A stretch of DNA of 41,252 bases from an uncultured Pelagibacteraceae bacterium (lineage in GTDB: Bacteria; Pseudomonadota; Alphaproteobacteria; Pelagibacterales; Pelagibacteraceae). The notes under the pieces are model-generated. The model did no database searches. It was not told the DNA's origin and was given only the letters and a program-made list of their open reading frames with translations. The stretch covers positions 1 through 41,252 of the forward strand of contig CACMDY010000003.1 of the NCBI GenBank assembly GCA_902612605.1, read 5' to 3'. The translations under genes and the position numbers were made by a program. Shown one piece after another: positions 8,332 to 17,961 of this stretch (its first letter is position 1; each line of letters starts with the position of its first letter).

Positions 8332-9656
8332 TTTTTCTTAGCTTTTATTATTTGTGATGCTATATCTTCAATTTTTAATTTTTGAGTTTCACCATCAATT
8401 TCCTTAAATTCATATAAATTTCCGTCGGATTTGCTTCCAATTATCAGTTGATATGGAATTCCAATTAAATTGAATTTTTTGATTTTAGCTGAGATATTTT
8501 CATCAGTATCATCAATGATTGACTCTATATTTTTTGATTTTAGAAATTCATATATTTTAATAGACTTTTCTAAATTAGATTTATCATTTTTATTTACCAT
8601 CGGGATAATTGCACAATCATAAGGTGTTACTGACATAGGCCATTTCATAATACCTTCTGTATCTTTATATTTTGCCTCAATTATGGCACCAACAAGTCTT
8701 GAAACTCCTATTCCGTATGATCCCATTTTTACAAATTCTTTTTTTCCATTAAAATCAACAGCAGCATTCATTGGTTTTGAATATTTATCTCCAAAATAAA
8801 ATATGTGGCCAACTTCAATACCTTTAGTGTTTACTCTAAATTCTTCTGGAACAGATTTTTCAAATTCATCTTTATTAAATTTTTCATCTGTTACAGAATA
8901 AAAATTTTCATATTGTTTTCTCAATATATCTAAAGAATATTTATCTAGTATTGTTTTAGAGCTATCTACATCAAAAATTCTTCTATCTGTATAAATTTTA
9001 CTTTCACCAGTATCAGCAAGAATAATAAATTCATGTGATAAATTTCCTCCTATAGGTCCTGTATCGGCAGCCATAGGTATTGCAGACAAATTTAATCTCT
9101 TAAAAGTTTTTAGATACGATAAGAAAAATTTATTATATGAAAATATTGCATCATCATCAGTTAAATCGAAAGAGTATGCATCCTTCATATAGAATTCTCT
9201 ACATCTCATAATGCCAAACCTTGGCCTTAATTCATCTCTAAATTTCCATTGTATATGATATAATAATTGCGGCAAAGATTTATATGATTTAAAGGAAGAT
9301 CTAAATATTTCTGTCACAAGTTCTTCATTAGTTGGGCCGTATAACATTTCCCTATTTTGACGATCTTTAATTCTTAACATTTCCTCACCATAATCTTCAT
9401 ATCGTCCACTTTCTTTCCAAATTTCAGATGATTGAATTGTGGGCATTAATATTTCTTGAACACCGACGCGGTCTTGTTCTTCTCGAACTATTTGCTCTAT
9501 TTTTTTCATGACTTTAAATCCAAGCGGTAACCAAGAATAAATTCCAGCAGAGGACTGTTTAATCATACCTACTCTCAACATTAATTGATGAGACTTAATT
9601 TTAGCTTCAGATGGATTGTTTTTTAGTATTGGAATAAATGATTTTGAAAAAAACAT
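8328..9656 (-). CDS. proS: Prolyl-tRNA synthetase (short alphaproteobacterial form)
   Basis: Class II aminoacyl-tRNA synthetase that charges tRNA-Pro. At 442 residues it lacks the roughly 180-residue editing insertion of the long bacterial form, matching the alphaproteobacterial and mitochondrial type. Motif 1 lies around LRVGMIKQSSAGIYSWLPLG (27-46); the motif 2 loop is FRDELRPRFGIMRCREFYMKD near 140-160; motif 3 is GSYGIGVSRLVGA near 315. The anticodon-binding domain fills the C-terminus. The ATG overlaps the stop of the upstream DUF1467 gene by one base. Editing of mischarged Ala-tRNA-Pro would have to come from a separate protein, not present here. Confidence 0.97.
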   Translation of the reverse strand: MFFSKSFIPILKNNPSEAKIKSHQLMLRVGMIKQSSAGIYSWLPLGFKVMKKIEQIVREEQDRVGVQEILMPTIQSSEIWKESGRYEDYGEEMLRIKDRQNREMLYGPTNEELVTEIFRSSFKSYKSLPQLLYHIQWKFRDELRPRFGIMRCREFYMKDAYSFDLTDDDAIFSYNKFFLSYLKTFKRLNLSAIPMAADTGPIGGNLSHEFIILADTGESKIYTDRRIFDVDSSKTILDKYSLDILRKQYENFYSVTDEKFNKDEFEKSVPEEFRVNTKGIEVGHIFYFGDKYSKPMNAAVDFNGKKEFVKMGSYGIGVSRLVGAIIEAKYKDTEGIMKWPMSVTPYDCAIIPMVNKNDKSNLEKSIKIYEFLKSKNIESIIDDTDENISAKIKKFNLIGIPYQLIIGSKSDGNLYEFKEIDGETQKLKIEDIASQIIKAKKN

Positions 9657-9901
9657 TAATTTAAAAAGTTACGTAAATTTAAAATTTCATTAATTACTAA
9701 TAAATATATAACTATAAAAATACCAGATGTAATTAAAGTACAATAAATTATTTTTTTAGTTATTTTTGGATTTTCTGGGGCCCCAGGGTCAACACCCTCT
9801 ATATTTCGCTTTTTTTCACGATTTACATCTATTGGAAGAATGGCAAAGAAAACTATCCACCACAAGCAAACATATACAACTATTGAGCCTGTAATACTCA
9901 A
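9656..9901 (-). CDS. DUF1467-family small membrane protein
   Basis: An 81-residue protein with two predicted transmembrane helices (about 4-22 and 51-71) and a conserved-looking polar loop containing VNREKKRNIEGVDPGAPENP. This is the pattern of DUF1467, a small alphaproteobacterial family usually found between ribonuclease J and proS, as here. Function unknown. It starts at a TTG (9901-9899) immediately after the rnj TAA; the same frame is stopped by that TAA and there is no internal Met, so the TTG is close to forced. The loop codons contain the palindrome GGGGCCCC (9777-9784), unusual in this AT-rich sequence. Confidence 0.8.
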   Translation of the reverse strand: MSITGSIVVYVCLWWIVFFAILPIDVNREKKRNIEGVDPGAPENPKITKKIIYCTLITSGIFIVIYLLVINEILNLRNFLN

Positions 9902-11560
9902 TTAAATCCTCACTAAATTTATATTTGTGTAAGGTCTTTTTCCTAATTTTTCTTTTGTATACTTTCTACAAGTTATTTTAAGGGCATCAATTAAATTTGA
10001 GTCTTGTTTTTTATTATTTAAAGAAAAAGTTTTTGCTGTTTTTTCAATTTCTTCTTCAAGATTAAATGTAAATTCATCTTTTTCATATATAGGTAAACCT
10101 CTAAAAGTTAATAAAGGTTTGTTATGAATATTTCCATTCGGCGTAATTACTAATGTTGCTTCTATCAATCCGTTGGTAGATAAATTTTTTCGCTCTTTGA
10201 TAGATTGAGCATCTTCTTCCACACTTATGGAACCATCAACGTAAAGTCTTCCACTTGGAGCTTTATCATACACTTCAGGTTTATCACCAGGATATATTCT
10301 GACTATATCTCCATTTTCTACTCTAACCGGGTATGGTACTTGCATTTCTTTAGCAAAATTTATATGTTCAATCATGTGTCGATGTTCACCATGAACAGGT
10401 ATAACAGATCTTGGTTTTATCCAGTCATACATATCCTTTAAATCTTCTCTATTTGGATGTCCTGAGACATGAATAAATTCACTATCTTCAGAAATTACTT
10501 CTATACCTTCTCTAACTAATTGATTGTGAAGTTTGTATAATTTTTTTTCGTTACCTGGAATGATTTTTGAAGAAAATATAACTGCATCCCCTCTCTCAAC
10601 AAAAACATCTGGGTGTGTATAATTTGAAATACGGTTCATTGCACCCATAGGCTCTCCTTGACTACCCGTACATAAATAAACAATTCTTTCCCTTGAGATA
10701 TTTTTCGCATCTCTTGCATCAATTGGTTCAATAACATTTTGCAAGTAACCACATTGCCTAGCAGCTTTATAAATTCTATGCATTGAACGGCCGACCAAAG
10801 CAATTTGCCTACCTGTTTTTTCAGCACAATAAAAGGCTGACTCCATTCTTGCTACATTTGAAGCGAAAGATGTAATAATTATTCTTTTCTTTAATCTTTC
10901 CATTATATTTAGCATATTTTTTCTTACATCAAGCTCAGATCCTGCTCTTCCCGCACTAAATACATTTGTTGAGTCACATATCATTGTCAAAACACCTTCA
11001 TCGCCAATTTCCTTTAATCTTTTTGAATTCATATTATCTCCAGTTAATGGGTCTGGATCACACTTCCAATCACCAGTGTGTAATATATTCCCAACAGGTG
11101 TTTCAATTTTTAGTCCATTGGGCTCTAATATAGAATGTGTTAATGTAACAAATTCTATTTTAAAAGGACTTAAATCTACAATACTATTTAATTGAACAAC
11201 TTCTAGATATCCTGTTACGTCAATTTTTTTTTCCTTAAATTTTTCTGAAATTAATACTGATGTAAATGGAGTAGCAAATATTTTGCACTTTAGTTTTGGC
11301 CATATATGAGCAATTGCACCAATATGATCTTCATGTGCATGAGTTAGAACAATACCTAATAAGTCATCTTTTTTATCAACAATAAATCCAGGGTCAGGAT
11401 ATATTAAATCAACACCTGGAATTGCATCATCAGCAAAAGTAACTCCTATATCTACAATTATCCATTTTCTATTATCTGGATTTCCAAAGGCGAATAAATT
11501 CATATTCATCCCAATTTCTCCAGATCCCCCTAAAGGGCAAAAAATTAATTCTTCTTTCAT
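9902..11560 (-). CDS. rnj: Ribonuclease J
   Basis: Metallo-beta-lactamase/beta-CASP ribonuclease of the RNase J family (552 residues), with 5'-3' exonuclease and endonuclease activity in mRNA turnover and rRNA maturation. The zinc motif HAHEDH is at 74-79. Further metal ligands lie in the HTGDWK segment near 160 and a conserved Asp-containing CDSTN near 195; the beta-CASP part includes SGHPNRED and PVHGEHRH near 370-395. The C-terminal domain is present. It overlaps coaX by 4 nt (ATGA). RNase J in this neighbourhood is conserved in alphaproteobacteria, which generally also have RNase E. Confidence 0.95.
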   Translation of the reverse strand: MKEELIFCPLGGSGEIGMNMNLFAFGNPDNRKWIIVDIGVTFADDAIPGVDLIYPDPGFIVDKKDDLLGIVLTHAHEDHIGAIAHIWPKLKCKIFATPFTSVLISEKFKEKKIDVTGYLEVVQLNSIVDLSPFKIEFVTLTHSILEPNGLKIETPVGNILHTGDWKCDPDPLTGDNMNSKRLKEIGDEGVLTMICDSTNVFSAGRAGSELDVRKNMLNIMERLKKRIIITSFASNVARMESAFYCAEKTGRQIALVGRSMHRIYKAARQCGYLQNVIEPIDARDAKNISRERIVYLCTGSQGEPMGAMNRISNYTHPDVFVERGDAVIFSSKIIPGNEKKLYKLHNQLVREGIEVISEDSEFIHVSGHPNREDLKDMYDWIKPRSVIPVHGEHRHMIEHINFAKEMQVPYPVRVENGDIVRIYPGDKPEVYDKAPSGRLYVDGSISVEEDAQSIKERKNLSTNGLIEATLVITPNGNIHNKPLLTFRGLPIYEKDEFTFNLEEEIEKTAKTFSLNNKKQDSNLIDALKITCRKYTKEKLGKRPYTNINLVRI

Positions 11561-12312
11561 TTATTTAAATACATAGCAGCCTTTAAAACTCCATCAGTAG
11601 TTAAATTAGATTTTATTTTTACTCTCAGTTTTAAAGAATTTTTAAACATTTTTGCAAGTCCACCAGTAAATATTATTTTATATTTTTTTTTGGTTTGTTT
11701 AATAATGGAATGAATTATATTGTCAATCAGACCAGAATAACCGAAGAAAAATCCTGAATTAATTGCACTTATAGTATTTTTACCCACAACATTATTTGAC
11801 TTTTTAAATTTTACAATAGGTATTAAAGATGCCTTTTTTGATAAATTTTCTAATGATAGATTTATTCCAGGAGCAATTACCCCTCCGTTATAACTATTTG
11901 CTGAGATTACATCAAAATTAGTTGCTGTTCCAAAATCTACTACAATATAATTATTTTTATTGTCAATTACTGATATTGCATTAGCTAACCTGTCAGAACC
12001 AATTTGCTTTCTATCAACTTTTATACTTAATAATTTACTTAAATTAAGATTTTTTAACTCATTACAATTTGTATTAAAATATAATTTAAAATAATTTTTT
12101 ATTTTCTTGTAACAGTTAGGTACAACAGAGCAGAATAAAATTTGTTTTAATTTTTTATCGTATTTTTTCAAAACATTTAAATTTTTTTTTAAATAATTTA
12201 AATTCACTTTGTTTGTAGAAAGTCTAATTTTTTTGACAATATTTTTGTTTTTATAAAGACAGATTTTTATATCTGTATTTCCAATATCTCCAATAATGTA
12301 AAAATTAAGCAT
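11557..12312 (-). CDS. coaX: Type III pantothenate kinase
   Basis: First enzyme of coenzyme A synthesis, phosphorylating pantothenate; type III kinases belong to the ASKHA fold and need a monovalent cation. The 251-residue protein shows the phosphate-1 motif GDIGNTD (8-14), a VDFGTAT motif near 125 and GGVIAPG near 142-148, followed by FTGGLA near the C-terminus. It is divergent and Lys/Asn/Ile-rich, as expected from composition, but motif order and length fit CoaX. It sits between birA (8-nt overlap) and rnj (4-nt overlap), the normal alphaproteobacterial position. Confidence 0.93.
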   Translation of the reverse strand: MLNFYIIGDIGNTDIKICLYKNKNIVKKIRLSTNKVNLNYLKKNLNVLKKYDKKLKQILFCSVVPNCYKKIKNYFKLYFNTNCNELKNLNLSKLLSIKVDRKQIGSDRLANAISVIDNKNNYIVVDFGTATNFDVISANSYNGGVIAPGINLSLENLSKKASLIPIVKFKKSNNVVGKNTISAINSGFFFGYSGLIDNIIHSIIKQTKKKYKIIFTGGLAKMFKNSLKLRVKIKSNLTTDGVLKAAMYLNK

Positions 12313-12823
12313 AATAAGAATATTTTTTTTCGAAGTTATTTTTTATAAAATTTATAATTTTAAATTTATTAATTTTATTATTATATTTATTTATATAAGT
12401 AGTTTCATATTCTTTTATTGTTGGACTACTTTTTATGTTAATACCTACTCCAATAATTAGAAATTTAATTTCATTATAATAAATTATTTCTTGAAGAATT
12501 CCGCATACCTTTTTATTCATTATTTTTAAATCATTTGGTGGTTTAATATTGATTTTATATGGAACAATATTTTTTAAAATATTTTTTATTATTTTAAGAT
12601 TTGAAAATGTAATTTTTTTCAAATTTAAACTTTTGCTAATAGGAAAAAAAATTGAAATGAAAAGATTTCCTCTTCTAGAAACCCATTTTTTCCCCCTTTG
12701 TCCTTTTCCGTTAGTCTGGATATCGCTAGTAACTATACCTTGTTTTATGTTTTGTTTGATTAATCTTATTGCTGTATCATTAGTGCTTTTGACACCCTTG
12801 TAAGAATATATTTTGAGTTTCAT
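12305..12823 (-). CDS. birA: Biotin-protein ligase, minimal catalytic form
   Basis: Attaches biotin to the carrier domain of acetyl-CoA carboxylase and other carboxylases through biotinyl-AMP. Only 172 residues: no N-terminal helix-turn-helix, so it cannot be a BirA-type repressor, and the C-terminal SH3-like domain appears absent or reduced. The active-site loop reads GKGQRGKKW (39-47, for GRGRRGRxW), the ND motif is KPPND (94-98), and the biotin-contacting KVCGIL is at 105-110, with IGVGINI following. It overlaps nuoN by one base (TAATG) and coaX by 8 nt. Family is clear; activity of such a short form is inferred. Confidence 0.88.
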   Translation of the reverse strand: MKLKIYSYKGVKSTNDTAIRLIKQNIKQGIVTSDIQTNGKGQRGKKWVSRRGNLFISIFFPISKSLNLKKITFSNLKIIKNILKNIVPYKINIKPPNDLKIMNKKVCGILQEIIYYNEIKFLIIGVGINIKSSPTIKEYETTYINKYNNKINKFKIINFIKNNFEKKYSYYA

Positions 12824-14238
12824 TAATTAATGTTTATTTGTGAAATTAAATCTACTATCCCACTTGGATATATAAAGTAAACAAGAATGAAAAAAGTTGA
12901 TGCTACTAGTGTAAATTTTAAACCTAAATTATGTTTCGATTCAAATTTTTCTTTTTCTGGATCAAAATATATAATTTTGATTATTCTTAGATAATAAAAA
13001 GCAGCGATTACTGTTGCTAGCAGTCCAACTATTGCTAAAAAATACATTTTTTCATTTATTACAGCCACAAAAATATAAAATTTTGCAAAAAAGCCAGCTA
13101 GCGGTGGTATTCCTGCTAAAGAGAATAACACAACAAGCAATGATAATGACAGTAACGGATGATTTTTTGAAAGACCCGATAAATCTTCAATATTCTCATA
13201 ATATTTATCGTTTCGCTTAAGCATAAACAAACAACTAAAAAATGCTAAATTCATAACAAGATAAATTGTTATATATGTAATAGAACTCTGCACACCTTGT
13301 ATTGTACCTGTAGATAAGCCTGCAAGAGCATATCCCATATGACTAATTGAGCTGTAGGCTATTAGTCTTTTTAGATTTTTTTGACCAATTGCTGCTACCG
13401 CTCCGAATACCATTGATGCAATTGACAAAAATATAATTATCATTTGCCACTGATCACCTAACTCATAAAAAGGAATATATAGAAACCTAATAAATACTGT
13501 TAATGCGGCAATTTTAGGTAGTAATGCGAAAAAGACTGTTACAGATGTTGGTGAGCCTTGATAAACATCAGGTGCCCACATATGGAAAGGAACAGCAGAA
13601 ATTTTAAAAGCTAATCCAACTAAAATAAATACTATTCCAAAAGTTAAACCGTATTCTATTTCTTTTGTGTTGACCATAATTTGATTAAAATTGGTCGTTT
13701 CTGAAAAACCATAAATTAGTGAACACCCATATAATAAAAGTCCAGATGAAAGAGCACTTAAAACAAAATATTTTAATCCAGACTCTGTTGATAGTAAATT
13801 ATCTCTATTAAATGATGCTAACACATATAATGCTAGTGATTGCAATTCTAAACCCATGTAAAAAACAATAAGATCGTTTGAGCTAATCATCACCATCATA
13901 CCTAAGATTGAGCATAAAATAAGAATTGGATATTCAATTTTGCTAATTTTATTAATCTGAATATATTTTGATGATGACAGCATTACAAAAATCCCAGACA
14001 AAATTAAAAGAATTTTCATAAATCTAGCTAAACTATCTATATTGTAACTATTATTAAATAATGATGATTGAATTTGCGTGTCTAAGTTAATTATTAATGC
14101 TAAAGTAGCAACTAAACTTACTGTTGTTAAATTATAAACTAGTTGAGAACTATTTTTCTTAAATACTCCAAATATTAATAAAAACATTATTATTATAGAT
14201 ATAAATAACTCTGGAATTATAAGTTGTAGATTTTCCAT
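12823..14238 (-). CDS. nuoN: NADH-quinone oxidoreductase subunit N
   Basis: Antiporter-like membrane subunit of respiratory complex I, one of the three proton-pumping modules. The 471-residue polytopic protein has about 14 hydrophobic helices, with the KISAVPFHMWAPDVYQGSP segment near 212-230 and IGQKNLKRLIAYSSISHMGY near 290-310, containing the lysines and histidine of the proton channel. It is the last nuo gene; its end overlaps birA by one base, so the operon continues into housekeeping genes. Length and motifs are normal. Confidence 0.97.
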   Translation of the reverse strand: MENLQLIIPELFISIIIMFLLIFGVFKKNSSQLVYNLTTVSLVATLALIINLDTQIQSSLFNNSYNIDSLARFMKILLILSGIFVMLSSSKYIQINKISKIEYPILILCSILGMMVMISSNDLIVFYMGLELQSLALYVLASFNRDNLLSTESGLKYFVLSALSSGLLLYGCSLIYGFSETTNFNQIMVNTKEIEYGLTFGIVFILVGLAFKISAVPFHMWAPDVYQGSPTSVTVFFALLPKIAALTVFIRFLYIPFYELGDQWQMIIIFLSIASMVFGAVAAIGQKNLKRLIAYSSISHMGYALAGLSTGTIQGVQSSITYITIYLVMNLAFFSCLFMLKRNDKYYENIEDLSGLSKNHPLLSLSLLVVLFSLAGIPPLAGFFAKFYIFVAVINEKMYFLAIVGLLATVIAAFYYLRIIKIIYFDPEKEKFESKHNLGLKFTLVASTFFILVYFIYPSGIVDLISQININ

Positions 14239-15734
14239 TATTCACCTAACGCTAATTTGTTGATCTTATCTAAATCATTCATATCTATCATATTTGCAAC
14301 TGATACTTCTATTGAGTTAATCAAAGGTTCAGGATAAAAACCAAAAAATATAATCGGTAATACTAAAAGCCATAATGTAACAATTTCAAATCTTTTTAAA
14401 TCAACCATTTTTTTTACATCTTCATTAATTAATTTTCCAAAGATAATTCTCTTATATAACCAAAGCATATATGCCGCCCCCAAGATCACTCCTAGACTTG
14501 CAATTGTTGCTACTAGTATATTCTTTTTAAATGCACCCATTAAAACTAAAAATTCACCAATAAAACCACTTGTTCCAGGTAATCCAAGAGCTCCTAAAGT
14601 AAAAACCATAAAAACTATTGCGTACTTTGGCATTATAGAAACTAAGCCTCCATATCTATTTATAAGTCTTGTATGAAGTCTATCGTAAACAACTCCAACA
14701 CATAAAAATAGTGCTGCAGATACTAAACCATGACTTATCATTTGAAAGATACTTCCTTCTATTCCTTGCTGTGTCATTGTGAAAATGCCTAGTGTTACAA
14801 ATCCCATATGAGCAACAGACGAATAAGCTATTAGTTTCTTCATATCTTCCTGCATTAAAGCTACTAGTGATGTATAAATAATCGCTATCAAACTAAGTGT
14901 GTAAACTAAAGGAACATAATATAATGAAGCATCTGGAAACAAACCTAGAGAAAACCTTATAAATCCATATCCGGCCATTTTTAAAAGTATTGCAGCTAGT
15001 AAAACTGAACCCGCAGTTGGTGCCTCTACATGAGCATCTGGTAACCATGTATGCACTGGCCACATTGGTGTTTTAACAGCAAAGGAACTAAAAAATGCTA
15101 GCCACAATAAATTTTGGTACTTAACGTCGATACCCAATTCATACAACTTAATGACATCTGTTGTACCAGTTATCCAATATATTGATATGATAGCAACCAA
15201 CATTAAAACCGAACCTAGCAAAGTATATAAAAAGAATTTAAATGCTGAATAAACTCTTCTTTCTCCACCCCATATACCAATAATTAAAAACATTGGTATA
15301 AGACCAGCTTCAAAAAATAAATAAAATACAACTAAGTCCAACGAGCAAAAGACACCAATCATAAATGTTTCGAGTATTAAGATTGCTATTAAAAAATCTT
15401 TTAATCTATTTTTAATAGTTGCATTTACAGTTATTACACAGATTGGAGTAATAAATGTGGTGAGTAAAATAAATAAAATTGATATCCCGTCTACTCCTAC
15501 TTTGTAATTAACAAATCCTGAAATCCATTCTCTTTCCTCAACAAACTGAAAGTCTACTATAGATTTATCAAAAATAATCCATAGATATAAAGACAAGAAA
15601 AAATTTGCTAAAGTTATAAAAAGGGCAACATATTTACTACTTTGATATTGAGAATTAGACGATCTAACAAAAAATATAAATAAAGCTCCTATTGTTGGAA
15701 GTAAAATTAATGATGATAGAATTGGAAAATTCAT
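14238..15734 (-). CDS. nuoM: NADH-quinone oxidoreductase subunit M
   Basis: Antiporter-like proton-pumping subunit of complex I (498 residues, about 14 helices). Diagnostic stretches are FYLFFEAGLIPMFLIIGIWG near 135-155 with the conserved Glu, VKTPMWPVHTWLPDAHVEAP near 220-240, and DMKKLIAYSSVAHMGF near 295-310. It overlaps nuoN by one base and starts one base after the nuoL stop. Nothing unusual is visible. Confidence 0.97.
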   Translation of the reverse strand: MNFPILSSLILLPTIGALFIFFVRSSNSQYQSSKYVALFITLANFFLSLYLWIIFDKSIVDFQFVEEREWISGFVNYKVGVDGISILFILLTTFITPICVITVNATIKNRLKDFLIAILILETFMIGVFCSLDLVVFYLFFEAGLIPMFLIIGIWGGERRVYSAFKFFLYTLLGSVLMLVAIISIYWITGTTDVIKLYELGIDVKYQNLLWLAFFSSFAVKTPMWPVHTWLPDAHVEAPTAGSVLLAAILLKMAGYGFIRFSLGLFPDASLYYVPLVYTLSLIAIIYTSLVALMQEDMKKLIAYSSVAHMGFVTLGIFTMTQQGIEGSIFQMISHGLVSAALFLCVGVVYDRLHTRLINRYGGLVSIMPKYAIVFMVFTLGALGLPGTSGFIGEFLVLMGAFKKNILVATIASLGVILGAAYMLWLYKRIIFGKLINEDVKKMVDLKRFEIVTLWLLVLPIIFFGFYPEPLINSIEVSVANMIDMNDLDKINKLALGE

Positions 15735-15735
15735 A

Positions 15736-17649
15736 TTATTTTACTATTAATAAAGTTAATAGAATTGAAAAACCTAGAAGCATTATAAATGCATACTGAT
15801 AAATATAACCTGATTGAAACTTTACTGCTTTAAACGAAAAGAGTTTTACCAAATTTGTGATTCCATCTGGTCCAAATTTATCGATTATTAATCCATCAAT
15901 TTTTTTCCAAAGAAATATTCCAAAATATTTTGAAGGTTTAATAAAAATTTGGTCATACAATTCGTCAAAATACCATTTTTTTTGGAGAAAAATGTAAACC
16001 GGCATGTTTATGGAAACTATTTCATGTACGATTTTAGTATTTTTAACAAATAGATAATATGACAATGGAATTGCTAGTACTACTAACGTAGGAGTTAAAA
16101 ACAAAAACCATGTTGGAGGATGTTCTTTTCCTAAAGGTTCTAGGAATTTTATAGACTCTCCCCAAAAATTATACATTGTATCATGACCAATAAATAATTC
16201 TTTAAATAAAAATCCTGAAAAAATTGCACCAACGGCTAATAATACTAAAGGCAGCATCATGCTTAATGGAGATTCGTGCATTGTATCAATACTAAGATCT
16301 TTATTTTTGTAATCTCCATGAAAAGTTTTAAATATTAATCTCCATGAGTATATAGAAGTCATTACAGCAGTTAATACACCTATGCCAGCAGCATAAATTC
16401 CAAATTTTGTTTCACTTATATAAGCAAATTCAATTATTGCATCTTTAGAATAAAAACCTGATAAGAAAGGAAATCCTGTTAAAGCTAAAGTACCAACAAC
16501 CATTAATGCATAAGTATAAGGTAATTTTTTAAATACTCCCCCCATCTTAGTAACATCTTGTTCATCTTTAAATGAATGAATTACTGATCCAGAGCCTAAG
16601 AAAAGTAGAGCTTTAAAAAAAGCATGTGTAAATAAATGAAACATTGCAACATTATATGCACCTACACCTGCTGCAAAAAACATGTATCCCAATTGACTAC
16701 ATGTTGAATAAGCGATAATTTTCTTTATATCTGTTTGCACTAAAGCAACTGTAGCTGCAAAAAAAGCTGTAGTCATTCCAACTAATGTGATTACAGACAA
16801 AGCTAATTCTGAATACTCATAAATTGGGGAACATCTAACTACTAAAAAAACTCCTGCTGTTACCATTGTGGCTGCATGAATTAAAGCTGATACTGGTGTG
16901 GGGCCTTCCATTGCATCTGGTAACCATGTATGAAGCAAAAATTGTGCTGACTTTCCCATTGCTCCAATAAAAAGCAGTAAACAAATTAAATCTATTTTAT
17001 TAAATTCAAAAGATAGAAAATTTATTTTTTGATCTATAATTTCAGGTATTTTAAGAAAAACTTCTTCATAATTTACTGTGCCAAAGATATAAAATATTAA
17101 AAAAATTCCCAACGCAAAACCAAAGTCTCCAACTCTATTTACTATAAAAGCTTTAATAGCGGCAGCATTAGCAGTTTCTTTTTTATACCAAAAACCAATT
17201 AAAAAGTACGAACAAAGACCAACTCCTTCCCATCCGAAGAATAATTGTAAAAAATTATCTGATGTTACTAAGGTTAACATAGCGAATGTAAATAATGATA
17301 GATATGACATAAATCTTGGTTTATGTGGGTCGTGAGACATGTAACCAACGGAATAAATATGAACTAATGAAGAAACTAGAGTAACTACGACTAACATTAC
17401 TGCAGAAAGAGCATCAACTTTAATTGACCAATTTACATTTAAAGATCCTGAATTTATCCAAGTTGCGATAATTGCATTATGCTCATATCCTGATGAAACA
17501 ACTTTAAAAAATATGAACAAAGATAATAATGCAGAAATAGAAACCAAAACACATGTGATTAATTGAGATAATTTATCACCAATAGTTTTACCAAAGAAAC
17601 CCGATATGATTGAACCTATTAAAGGTAAAAATAATATTAAATATTCCAT
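15736..17649 (-). CDS. nuoL: NADH-quinone oxidoreductase subunit L
   Basis: Distal antiporter-like subunit of complex I, with the long lateral helix that runs along the membrane arm. The 637-residue length is normal. Motifs include FGWEGVGLCSYFLIGFWY near 138-155, AQFLLHTWLPDAMEGPTPVS near 236-255, and DIKKIIAYSTCSQLGYMFFA near 307-326. The C-terminal 100 residues contain the amphipathic helix and a final transmembrane anchor. It directly follows nuoK with no spacer. Confidence 0.97.
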   Translation of the reverse strand: MEYLILFLPLIGSIISGFFGKTIGDKLSQLITCVLVSISALLSLFIFFKVVSSGYEHNAIIATWINSGSLNVNWSIKVDALSAVMLVVVTLVSSLVHIYSVGYMSHDPHKPRFMSYLSLFTFAMLTLVTSDNFLQLFFGWEGVGLCSYFLIGFWYKKETANAAAIKAFIVNRVGDFGFALGIFLIFYIFGTVNYEEVFLKIPEIIDQKINFLSFEFNKIDLICLLLFIGAMGKSAQFLLHTWLPDAMEGPTPVSALIHAATMVTAGVFLVVRCSPIYEYSELALSVITLVGMTTAFFAATVALVQTDIKKIIAYSTCSQLGYMFFAAGVGAYNVAMFHLFTHAFFKALLFLGSGSVIHSFKDEQDVTKMGGVFKKLPYTYALMVVGTLALTGFPFLSGFYSKDAIIEFAYISETKFGIYAAGIGVLTAVMTSIYSWRLIFKTFHGDYKNKDLSIDTMHESPLSMMLPLVLLAVGAIFSGFLFKELFIGHDTMYNFWGESIKFLEPLGKEHPPTWFLFLTPTLVVLAIPLSYYLFVKNTKIVHEIVSINMPVYIFLQKKWYFDELYDQIFIKPSKYFGIFLWKKIDGLIIDKFGPDGITNLVKLFSFKAVKFQSGYIYQYAFIMLLGFSILLTLLIVK

Positions 17650-17961
17650 TTACCCTTTCAATCTGTCGATTTCTTCAACTCTTATTGTTCCAGAGTTTCT
17701 GTAATAAACAACAATAATTGCAAGTCCTATAGCAGCCTCAGCTGCAGCCACAGTTAATATGAATAATGTGAAAACCTGGCCACTCAGGTCGTTAATAAAA
17801 ATAGAGAAAGATACTAAATTTATATTTACAGCTAAAAGTATTAATTCAATACTCATCAATATAACGATAATATTTTTTCTATTTAGAAAAATACCTACAA
17901 TACCAATTGTGAATATAATAGCAGCGAGAGTTAAATAATGTCCAAGACCAATACTAAGCAT
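17650..17961 (-). CDS. nuoK: NADH-quinone oxidoreductase subunit K
   Basis: Small MrpC-like membrane subunit of complex I (103 residues, three helices). It starts [17 protein letters not shown], typical of NuoK, and carries the two membrane glutamates in the [11 protein letters not shown] (about 36-46) and [10 protein letters not shown] (about 72-81) segments that form part of the central proton axis. It overlaps the end of nuoJ by 8 nt and abuts nuoL. Confidence 0.97.
   Translation of the reverse strand: MLSIGLGHYLTLAAIIFTIGIVGIFLNRKNIIVILMSIELILLAVNINLVSFSIFINDLSGQVFTLFILTVAAAEAAIGLAIIVVYYRNSGTIRVEEIDRLKG

Noticed and set aside
9777..9784. GGGGCCCC palindrome as a regulatory or restriction-related site
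   Set aside because: It falls in the Gly-Ala-Pro codons of the conserved loop of the DUF1467 protein; coding constraint explains it.
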